Source: an uncultured Eubacteriales bacterium
GTDB taxonomy: Bacteria > Bacillota > Clostridia > Lachnospirales > Lachnospiraceae
Direction: 5' to 3'
Assembly (NCBI GenBank): GCA_900319795.1
Contig: ONPU01000015.1
Coordinates: forward strand, 1-48,719
Length of the DNA: 48,719 nucleotides
The notes under the pieces were generated by a model that was not told the origin of the DNA, ran no database searches, and saw nothing but the letters and a program-made list of their open reading frames with translations. The position numbers and the translations under genes were made by a program. Of this stretch, positions 42,386-48,719 are shown piece after piece (positions within the stretch are counted from its first letter, which is position 1; each line of letters opens with the position of its first letter).

Positions 42386-42484
42386 TGCACCACAGGTGCC
42401 AGACCCCTCTGGCGCAAAGTGCACCACAGGTGCCAGACCCCTCTGGCGCAAAGTGCACCACAGGTGCCAGGCACCTGTGGTTCA
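42386..42484. repeat. Repeat family A: three 31-bp units
   Basis: Units at 42386-42416, 42420-42450 and 42454-42484, separated by AAG each time (34-bp period). The first two are identical and end CTGGCGCA; the third has a palindromic core CCACAGGTGCC-A-GGCACCTGTGG. They lie between the HAD gene and the oppA promoter, and no other terminator is visible there. Confidence 0.93.
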
Positions 42485-42487
42485 TTA

Positions 42488-42516
42488 TTGACTTCAACGC
42501 TTTAGTGTGGTATACT
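42488..42516 (+). promoter_or_regulatory. Promoter of the opp operon
   Basis: TTGACT, 17-bp spacer, TATACT; begins four bases after the last repeat unit; leader about 47 nt. Confidence 0.85.
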
Positions 42517-42569
42517 GACAAAGCGCCCGGAGTGATGCGGGCAGATTTCTATTTTACGAGGAGGAGCCT

Positions 42570-44234
42570 ATGAAAAAATTCAGCAAGATCCTTACTGCCG
42601 GACTGGTCGGCCTTGCGGCTACAGCGCTTACGGCTGTGTCGGCTATGGCCAGCGGCGACATCTACGTCATGTTCTCGACGAACGTTATGTCTTTGGACAC
42701 GAACCTCGCGACAGACGGAGATTCCTTTGAAATTATCGCGGACTGCATCGACGGTCTGACACAGATGGACGCCGAAGGCGCAGCGATTCCGGCGATTGCG
42801 GAATCCTGGGATGTGTCTGACGACGGAATGACCTATACGTTCCATCTGCGTGATGACGCGGTCTGGTCCAATGGCGAACCGGTTACGGCAAATGACTTCG
42901 TATTTGCATGGAAGCTCGCTATGACAGCCAATGTCGAATACAACTATATGTTCGACTCTTCCGTAGGTTCGGTCAAGAATGCCCACGCGATCCTCCATGA
43001 AGGCGCGGACCCGGACACTCTGGGCGTTACCGCTGTTGACGACAAGACCCTCCAGGTCGAGCTCGACAATCCGGTTTCGTTCTTCCCGTCCCTGATGTAT
43101 TTCCCGACATTCTATCCGATCAACCAGGCTTTCTATGAGAGCTGCGGCGACGGTGAATACGGCACAAGCCCGTCCACATTCCTGAGCAACGGCGCTTTCA
43201 TTCTCAGCGACTATACACCGGGCACGGCCAGCATGACCGTCACAAAGAATCCGGATTATTATGACGCGGACAAGGTCAGCCTTGATTCCATCACCTATCA
43301 GGTTGTTCAGGCTTCCGATCAGGCCCTGAACGGCTTCCGCAGCAAGAACCTTGACATCTCCGTCATCAGCGGCGATCAGGTTGAATCTGTGAAAAATGAC
43401 GAATCTCTGTCCAAGAACCTGAATATCACCGGTGCCGGCTATATGTGGTATCTGACATTCAGCCAGACTGAAAATGCTTCCAGCGACGGTTCCTTCGCGA
43501 ACCCGAACCTGCGTCTTGCATTTACAAATGCGATCGACAGAGAATCCATCGTAAACAACTACGTCATGGACGGCTCCATCCCGACCTATACAGCAGTTCC
43601 TCCGCAGTTCGCGACAAACTCGACCACCGGCGAGGACTTCTCCGCGGATCAGCAGAAGTTCGCTGATTACATCGGCTTTGACACTGCAAAGGCTCAGGAG
43701 TATTTCGAGACAGCCAAGCAGGAACTCGGCAAGGATACATTTGAATTCACCATGATCTACGGCAACAACGAAGGCGACGAAGTCACCAAGGTTGCCCAGG
43801 GTCTCAAAGAGCAGATCGAAGCCGCTCTTCCGGGCGTCACGATCAACCTTCAGGCCATGACCAAGGCCGAGCGTCTTGACAAGATGCAGAACGACGATTA
43901 CTGCATCGCCCTTACACGCTGGGGCCCGGACTATGCCGATCCGATGACTTATCTCGGCATGTGGACAACGGACAACGCCAACAACTACGGCTTCTGGAGC
44001 AACGCAGACTATGATCAGCTGATCAAGGACTGCACATCCGGCGCGTATGTATCCGATTACGACGCTCGTTGGGATGCTCTGTATCAGGCAGAAGAACTGG
44101 TGCTGAAGGAAGCGGTCATCGCTCCGCTTTACACCAAGTCCAACGCAAACCTGATCGCTGACGGCCTTGAAGGCGTTGAGTTCCATCCGGTCGCGCTCAA
44201 CAGAGTTTATAAGAATGCCACATTCAACAGCTGA
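42570..44234 (+). CDS. oppA: Oligopeptide ABC transporter substrate-binding protein, non-lipoprotein form (554 aa)
   Basis: Family 5 extracellular solute-binding protein (OppA/DppA type). N-terminal signal peptide (about 1-28, ending AVSAMA-SGD). No Cys lies near the cleavage site, so there is no lipobox, which is unusual for a Gram-positive binding protein. Binding-domain landmarks: DSFEIIADCIDGLTQ, WSNGEPVTANDF (about 92-103), and the C-terminal DYADPMTYL segment. Ribosome site GAGGAGGAG. A perfect palindromic terminator follows before the permease genes, which would let the binding protein be made in excess. Likely binds peptides of about 4-5 residues; the true ligand is uncertain. Confidence 0.95.
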   Translation: MKKFSKILTAGLVGLAATALTAVSAMASGDIYVMFSTNVMSLDTNLATDGDSFEIIADCIDGLTQMDAEGAAIPAIAESWDVSDDGMTYTFHLRDDAVWSNGEPVTANDFVFAWKLAMTANVEYNYMFDSSVGSVKNAHAILHEGADPDTLGVTAVDDKTLQVELDNPVSFFPSLMYFPTFYPINQAFYESCGDGEYGTSPSTFLSNGAFILSDYTPGTASMTVTKNPDYYDADKVSLDSITYQVVQASDQALNGFRSKNLDISVISGDQVESVKNDESLSKNLNITGAGYMWYLTFSQTENASSDGSFANPNLRLAFTNAIDRESIVNNYVMDGSIPTYTAVPPQFATNSTTGEDFSADQQKFADYIGFDTAKAQEYFETAKQELGKDTFEFTMIYGNNEGDEVTKVAQGLKEQIEAALPGVTINLQAMTKAERLDKMQNDDYCIALTRWGPDYADPMTYLGMWTTDNANNYGFWSNADYDQLIKDCTSGAYVSDYDARWDALYQAEELVLKEAVIAPLYTKSNANLIADGLEGVEFHPVALNRVYKNATFNS

Positions 44235-44277
44235 TGAACGCAGAACAGTTACTGTGTAACTCCTGATTGAAACGGCT

Positions 44278-44309
44278 GGAGGCTTCCGGATCCGGAAGCC
44301 TCCTTTTTT
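44278..44309 (+). terminator. Terminator between oppA and oppB
   Basis: A 26-bp perfect palindrome, GGAGGCTTCCGGA / TCCGGAAGCCTCC, followed by six T. It ends most oppA transcripts before the permease genes. Confidence 0.93.
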
Positions 44310-44324
44310 AAACGAACTATTTAC

Positions 44325-44330
44325 TATAAT
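44325..44330 (+). promoter_or_regulatory. Possible internal promoter of oppBCDF
   Basis: Perfect TATAAT 20 bp before oppB; -35 region poor. It could supply permease transcription past the oppA terminator. Confidence 0.4.
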
Positions 44331-44349
44331 GCTTTAGCGGAGTGAAAGC

Positions 44350-45345
44350 ATGGGACGATATATTATCAAGAGAGTCATTATGGCTCTGATCACATTATTT
44401 ATCATTACATTCTTATTGTTCCTGCTCGTGCGTATCATGCCGGGAAATCCGTTCCCGTCGGAGCGCATGAGTGACGAGGCAATCGAGAAGAAGAGGGAGG
44501 AAATGGGCCTCAACGACCCGATCCTCGTGCAGTATAAGAATTACATTTCCGGTATTATCCGGACGGGGAGCTTCGGCAAGGGATCTTCTCTCTACAACGG
44601 TGCCCCGATCGCCACGGTTCTTCCGAAGGCGATGAGCAATTCGTTCAGAATCGGCGGTGTCGCGATCCTTATGGGCGTGAGCATCGGGCTGATTCTCGGA
44701 ATCGCCGCGGCTTTGAACCGGGGGAGGTTCTGGGACGTCTTCTGCACGGTACTGTCCATAGTGGGGGTCTGTATTCCCTCCTATGTATTTATGATTTTCC
44801 TGCAGTATTTCTTTGCCTACAAGATTCCGTTCTTCCCATTTTATTTCAATAACAGGAATTTCCTGATGTCGTCGGTAATGCCGGCGCTGTCGCTGTCGCT
44901 CTTTTCCATGAGTACGGTAGCGCGTTTTACAAGAAATGAAATGGTCGAGGTCATGGACAGCGATTACGTTCTGATGGCGGAATCGAAGGGCATGTACGGC
45001 ACGAAGCTCGTCACAAGGCATATTCTGAGAAATGCGCTGATTCCGATCGTCACCGTCATCGCTCCGCTGATCGTCGACCTCCTGACCGGCGCGCTGGTCG
45101 TGGAGAAGATCTACGGCATTAACGGAATCGGAAAGCTCATGGTCGACGCGATCACCGGCGAGGGCATTGACTACAACTGGGTCCTCGCGCTCGGTATCCT
45201 GTATTCAGCCATGTATATCGGAATCATGCTGGTCCTCGACATCGTCTATTGCCTGCTTGATCCGAGAATCCGCGTGTCTGATGACCCGGGTTCGAGCAAA
45301 GAAGCATCCGACAGTACAGCTGCAGAAGGGACGGTGGGCGTATGA
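44350..45345 (+). CDS. oppB: Oligopeptide ABC transporter permease OppB (331 aa)
   Basis: Membrane permease with six helices: a first helix at about 9-29, then the long extracytoplasmic loop typical of OppB/DppB and five more helices. The cytoplasmic EAA loop that contacts the ATPases reads ESKGMYGTKLVTRHILRNAL-like (about 211-230) and the late RNALIPIVTVIAP segment is characteristic. Ribosome site GGAG. Its stop overlaps the oppC start (ATGA). Forms the channel with OppC. Confidence 0.95.
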   Translation: MGRYIIKRVIMALITLFIITFLLFLLVRIMPGNPFPSERMSDEAIEKKREEMGLNDPILVQYKNYISGIIRTGSFGKGSSLYNGAPIATVLPKAMSNSFRIGGVAILMGVSIGLILGIAAALNRGRFWDVFCTVLSIVGVCIPSYVFMIFLQYFFAYKIPFFPFYFNNRNFLMSSVMPALSLSLFSMSTVARFTRNEMVEVMDSDYVLMAESKGMYGTKLVTRHILRNALIPIVTVIAPLIVDLLTGALVVEKIYGINGIGKLMVDAITGEGIDYNWVLALGILYSAMYIGIMLVLDIVYCLLDPRIRVSDDPGSSKEASDSTAAEGTVGV

Positions 45346-46388
45346 GCAAGAAAAAGAATATCGCTGCGGCACCTGTCGCGGAAACGGCATATGTCCCGAA
45401 AGCGGAAGACTTTGAATTCGATACCTCTTTGGATATTTCAACGGACCGGAATTTTGCCTCCCAGGGCTTCTGGAAAGGCGTTTTTACCCGCTTTTTTAAA
45501 AATGCCAGAGCCGTCATCGGTCTGGTGATTATTGTACTCATTATTCTCCTTTCACTTTTCGGACCGTCGATGAACAGCTACGGGTACAAGGACATCCAGT
45601 CCATTAAGGACGAGTCCGGCAAGGAGATTACGGCAAGAAGTATTCCTCCGCGCATTCCCTGGCTGCACAAGCTGATGACAGGCGAGGAGTATGACGATCC
45701 GTTCGCGGACAAGACATTTATCTTCGGAACGGATTCGATCGGAAGAGACCTCTGGACGCGTGTCTGGTACGGGGCCAGAGTTTCGCTGCTGATCGCGTTT
45801 GTCACCATTTTCATCGATATGATTGTCGGTATGAGTTTCGGTCTCATATCGGGCTTTTACGGGGGCGCGGCGGATATCATCATGCAGCGGTTCGTGGAAA
45901 TATCCAATTCGATCCCGCGGCTTGTTATCGTTGGCGTGCTGGCCACGTTTATGCCGAAGGGGATCGGACTCGTCATCGTCGCGCTTCTACTCACGGAATG
46001 GATCGGGATGAGCAAGATCGCGCGTGCCGAAATGCTGAAAATGAAGAATCAGGAATACGTCATGGCAAGCCGCACCCTGGGCGCGGGAAATGCCCGGATT
46101 ATCTTTGTCGACATCCTGCCGAATACGATCGGCCCGATCATCACGCAGATGATGTTCTCGATCCCGACCGCGATCTTCACGGAAGCGTTCTTAAGCTTCG
46201 TTGGTGTCGGTATCATGCTGCCGCAGTGCTCGGTCGGATCGCTGATCGAGGACGGCTTCAACAACATCACGACGCTGCCGTATCAGATCATTCCGCCGAT
46301 CCTTGTACTGGCATTCCTTATGCTGGCGTTCAATTTCGTAGGAGACGGCCTCAGAGAGGCGCTGGCTCCGAGAATCGAAGACATGTAA
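45342..46388 (+). CDS. oppC: Oligopeptide ABC transporter permease OppC (348 aa)
   Basis: Second permease. A longer cytosolic N-terminus (about 1-48) precedes the first helix, as usual for OppC. Characteristic segments: FGTDSIGRDLWTRVWYGAR (about 127-145), SISNSIPRLVIV-like helix 4 and the EAA loop (MASRTLGAGNARIIF, about 236-250). Overlaps oppB by four bases. The oppD gene follows after 13 bp. Confidence 0.95.
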   Translation: MSKKKNIAAAPVAETAYVPKAEDFEFDTSLDISTDRNFASQGFWKGVFTRFFKNARAVIGLVIIVLIILLSLFGPSMNSYGYKDIQSIKDESGKEITARSIPPRIPWLHKLMTGEEYDDPFADKTFIFGTDSIGRDLWTRVWYGARVSLLIAFVTIFIDMIVGMSFGLISGFYGGAADIIMQRFVEISNSIPRLVIVGVLATFMPKGIGLVIVALLLTEWIGMSKIARAEMLKMKNQEYVMASRTLGAGNARIIFVDILPNTIGPIITQMMFSIPTAIFTEAFLSFVGVGIMLPQCSVGSLIEDGFNNITTLPYQIIPPILVLAFLMLAFNFVGDGLREALAPRIEDM

Positions 46389-46401
46389 AGGAGGCGGAAC
46401 C

Positions 46402-47487
46402 GTGGCAGATAAAATACTGGAAATAAAAGATCTGGACATTACATTTACCACCACCGCGGGCCCGGTGCATGCCATTCGAGGCGTCAATATCGACCTTGAG
46501 CGCGGGGAGACCGTGGCGATCGTGGGCGAGTCCGGCTCCGGAAAATCCGTCGTCATGAAGACGGCAATGGGCATTCTTGCCGGAAATGCGCGCATCAACC
46601 GCGGGGAGATCATTTTCCGTTATAAAGGGGAAAATGGATCGACCGAAGAAGTGGACATTTTAAAGAAAGATAAGAAATGGATCCGCAAAAATATCAACGG
46701 CCGGAGAGTGGCCATGATTTTCCAGGATCCGATGACCTCGCTGGATCCGACGATGACGATCGGAAAGCAGCTGATGGAAGGCATGATCATGCACCTCGGC
46801 TATTCGAAGGACCAGGCTTCAAAGCGGGCGGTCGAGCTCCTTGGCGAAGTCGGGATCACTTCACCCGAAAGGCGCATGAAGCAGTATCCGCACCAGCTGT
46901 CCGGCGGTATGCGGCAGAGAGTGGTGATCGCGATGGCCGTTTCGTGCAATCCGGACCTGCTCATCTGCGATGAGCCGACGACGGCTCTCGACGTGACGAT
47001 TCAGGCGAAGATCCTCGAGCTGATCAAGAGGCTCCAGAAGGTTCACGGCATTTCGGTCATCTATATTACGCACGACCTGGGCGTTGTCGCGAAGGTGGCG
47101 GATTATGTCAACGTCATGTATGCCGGGAAGATCGTCGAAGTCGGCAATATCGAAGAGATCTTCTACGAGCCGAAGCACCCCTACACCTGGGGCCTTCTGT
47201 CCGCGATGCCGGACCTCGAGACGGATGACGAGCGGCTCTATACGATCCCGGGCTCACCGCCGAATCTCCTCCACGAGGTGAAGGGCGATGCCTTCGCGCC
47301 GCGGAACCGGTACGCGCTGAAGATCGACTCGATCGCGGAGCCGCCGATGTTCAAGATCACGGAGACGCACTACGCGGCGACATGGCTTCTTGACGAGCGC
47401 GCGCCGAAGGTGGAGATGCCCGAAGGGCTTCAGCGGCGGGTTGCCAGAATGATGAAGGAGGCGAGAACAGATGGCGGCGAATTATAA
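46402..47487 (+). CDS. oppD: Oligopeptide ABC transporter ATPase OppD (361 aa, GTG start)
   Basis: ATP-binding subunit with Walker A GESGSGKS (about 40-47), signature LSGGMRQRV (about 164-172), Walker B LLICDEPTTALD (about 190-201) and the C-terminal oligopeptide-specific domain (PGSPPNL region). GTG 46402 is the start, preceded by AAAGGAGG; the protein then reads ADKILEIKDL as expected. The last 17 bp overlap oppF. Both ATPases of the pair are catalytically intact. Confidence 0.95.
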   Translation: MADKILEIKDLDITFTTTAGPVHAIRGVNIDLERGETVAIVGESGSGKSVVMKTAMGILAGNARINRGEIIFRYKGENGSTEEVDILKKDKKWIRKNINGRRVAMIFQDPMTSLDPTMTIGKQLMEGMIMHLGYSKDQASKRAVELLGEVGITSPERRMKQYPHQLSGGMRQRVVIAMAVSCNPDLLICDEPTTALDVTIQAKILELIKRLQKVHGISVIYITHDLGVVAKVADYVNVMYAGKIVEVGNIEEIFYEPKHPYTWGLLSAMPDLETDDERLYTIPGSPPNLLHEVKGDAFAPRNRYALKIDSIAEPPMFKITETHYAATWLLDERAPKVEMPEGLQRRVARMMKEARTDGGEL

Positions 47488-48409
47488 TGCAGAACCGATC
47501 CTTAAGGTCGAGCATATGAAGCAGTATTTCCGGATCAGTTCCTCCTTCACTGTCAAGGCTGTGGATGACGTGAGCTTTGACATTTACCCGGGCGAAACTT
47601 ACGGGCTTGTTGGGGAATCCGGCTCCGGAAAGACTACGATCGGACGGGGAATTATCCGTCTTTACGATCCGACGGGCGGCAAAATCATTTTCAAAGGCGC
47701 GGAGATCAGCGGCAAGATGAGCAAGGAGACGCAGCTTCTTCTGCGCACGAAGATGCAGATGATCTTCCAGGACCCGATGGCGTCCCTAAATCCGAGGAAG
47801 AAAATCGGCGACATCATCGGAGAGGGGCTGGACATCCACCATCTCTATTCCACACAGGAAGAGCGGAAGGCGAAAATCGACGCGATTCTCGCCAAGGTGG
47901 GACTTGCGGCCGAGCATTACGACCGCTATCCCTACCAGTTTTCCGGCGGCCAGCGCCAGAGAGTCGGGATTGCCCGGGCGCTGATCATGAATCCGGACCT
48001 GATCATCGCGGATGAGTGCATCTCGGCCCTGGACGTTTCCATCCAGGCCCAGGTTGTCAACCTCATGAAGGACATCCAGGAGGAGACCGGCGCGGCGTAC
48101 CTCTTCATCGCGCACGACCTCTCCATGGTCAAATACATCTCCGACCGCATCGGCGTTCTCCATCTCGGCCGGATGCTCGAGACCGGCACAAAGGAGGAGA
48201 TCTTCTCAAATCCGCTGCATCCGTACACCCGAAGTCTCCTTTCGGCGATTCCGAGCCCGAATCCGAGGGTGGAAAAGGAGAAGATCGCGCTGGAGTACGA
48301 CTACGCGACCAGCGGAATCGACTACAACAAGGGAACCCTGACGCACATCGACGGAACGCACTATGTCCACGGCACTCCGGAAGAAATTGCGAAGTGGCAG
48401 GCGGAGTGA
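47471..48409 (+). CDS. oppF: Oligopeptide ABC transporter ATPase OppF (312 aa)
   Basis: Second ATPase. Walker A GESGSGKT (about 48-55), signature FSGGQRQRV (about 157-165), Walker B LIIADECISALDV (about 177-189, with Cys replacing the usual Pro after the Glu) and a short C-terminal OppF domain. It starts inside the end of oppD with AAGGAGG upstream. Last gene of the importer operon; a repeat family A unit begins two bases after its stop and no other terminator is visible. Confidence 0.95.
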   Translation: MAANYNAEPILKVEHMKQYFRISSSFTVKAVDDVSFDIYPGETYGLVGESGSGKTTIGRGIIRLYDPTGGKIIFKGAEISGKMSKETQLLLRTKMQMIFQDPMASLNPRKKIGDIIGEGLDIHHLYSTQEERKAKIDAILAKVGLAAEHYDRYPYQFSGGQRQRVGIARALIMNPDLIIADECISALDVSIQAQVVNLMKDIQEETGAAYLFIAHDLSMVKYISDRIGVLHLGRMLETGTKEEIFSNPLHPYTRSLLSAIPSPNPRVEKEKIALEYDYATSGIDYNKGTLTHIDGTHYVHGTPEEIAKWQAE

Positions 48410-48411
48410 AG

Positions 48412-48442
48412 TGCACCACAGGTGCCAGGCACCTTTGGTGCA
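48412..48442. repeat. Repeat family A: single unit after oppF
   Basis: 31-bp unit TGCACCACAGGTGCC-AGGCACC-TTTGGTGCA with the same palindromic-core type as the third unit at 42454. It lies directly after the oppF stop. Confidence 0.92.
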
Positions 48443-48455
48443 GCACATAAAGTTC

Positions 48456-48484
48456 TTGCATAAACAGACGCCCTTTGTTATAAT
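48456..48484 (+). promoter_or_regulatory. Promoter of tRNA-Ser
   Basis: TTGCAT, 17-bp spacer, TATAAT, 25 bp before the mature tRNA. Confidence 0.85.
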
Positions 48485-48509
48485 GAATACCGCTTTGGAG
48501 AAGCAAGAT

Positions 48510-48595
48510 GGAGCGTTATCGAAGCGGTCATAACGAGGCGGTCTTGAAAACCGTTTGTCCGTAAGGGCACGGGGGTTCGAATCCCTCACGCTCCG
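48510..48595 (+). tRNA. tRNA-Ser (anticodon TGA)
   Basis: 86-nt class II tRNA. Acceptor GGAGCGT / ACGCTCC, discriminator G; anticodon stem GCGGT/ACCGT with loop CTTGAAA giving TGA; long variable arm (TGTCCGTAAGGGCA); T-arm GGGGG-TTCGAAT-CCCTC. CCA not encoded. Confidence 0.96.
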
Positions 48596-48674
48596 TAAAA
48601 AAGATACCCTGCCGTGGCAGCAATGTCATTAAGTTATGATGATATTGGTTACAAGGTCTCTATGAAAAGCAAAG

Positions 48675-48712
48675 GAGAGATCACAGCAGACAACTGTGGT
48701 CTCTCTTTTTTT
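48675..48712 (+). terminator. Strong terminator downstream of tRNA-Ser
   Basis: GAGAGATCACAG (48675-48686) pairs with CTGTGGTCTCTC (48694-48705) with one G-T pair, then seven T. The 80 bp between the tRNA and this hairpin hold no clear gene. Confidence 0.9.
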
Positions 48713-48719
48713 CTGTCTT

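Noticed and set aside
48623-48719. Partial open frame starting at an ATG and running off the window end
   Set aside because: No ribosome site, and the frame runs straight through a strong terminator hairpin and its T-run.

Overview
The window is about 56% G+C by eye, gene-dense and laid out like a low-to-mid GC Gram-positive chromosome. Strong Shine-Dalgarno sites, sigma-A type promoters, HPr kinase, long-form HPF, a NlpC/P60 hydrolase and a class A PBP all point to Firmicutes, most likely class Clostridia and probably Lachnospiraceae. The family-level placement is an inference without database support. No phage, insertion sequence or CRISPR array was seen.

Layout. (1) 138-4092, minus strand: asnA, an amino-acid adenylation enzyme, a LysA-fold PLP decarboxylase and a carrier protein in one tight operon. 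(2) 4208-7975: a heterodimeric ABC exporter with one degenerate ATPase site. (3) 8096-13035: tRNA-Val(GAC), a DUF3810-like membrane metalloprotease, rpiB-aroF, tRNA-Val(CAC), a PAP2 phosphatase, and a glycerophosphodiesterase fused to an acylphosphatase. (4) 13072-16228: two cell-wall enzymes (NlpC/P60 hydrolase and polysaccharide deacetylase); the first carries a perfect WalR-type box. (5) 16341-34208: housekeeping genes typA, dapA-dapB, a LURP-one protein, hpf, a eukaryotic-type hisA, secA, ftsH-uvrC-hprK-glucokinase, a class A PBP and a YigZ protein. (6) 34214-35578, minus strand: an AzgA-type purine permease. (7) 35744-42382: an NRAMP-like transporter, pxpB, pxpC, accB, accC, pxpA and a HAD phosphatase, a 5-oxoprolinase or split urea-carboxylase-like operon with a structured leader. 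(8) 42488-48409: a complete Opp-type peptide ABC importer, then tRNA-Ser(UGA).

The Opp importer, the NRAMP-like transporter and the oxoprolinase module could together take up peptides and pyroglutamate and return glutamate to metabolism; this is inference from gene order.

Two dispersed intergenic repeat families run through the window. Family A is a 31-bp imperfect palindrome (TGCACCA...TGGTGCA) with ten copies at five loci, tandem copies being spaced exactly 34 bp apart. Family B is a GGGACWGTCCC element with two loci, one of them a perfect 28-bp-arm palindrome. The best candidates for undescribed biology are the adenylation/decarboxylase/carrier cassette, the biotin-associated oxoprolinase operon with its motif-less NRAMP homologue, the GDPD-acylphosphatase fusion, and repeat family A.
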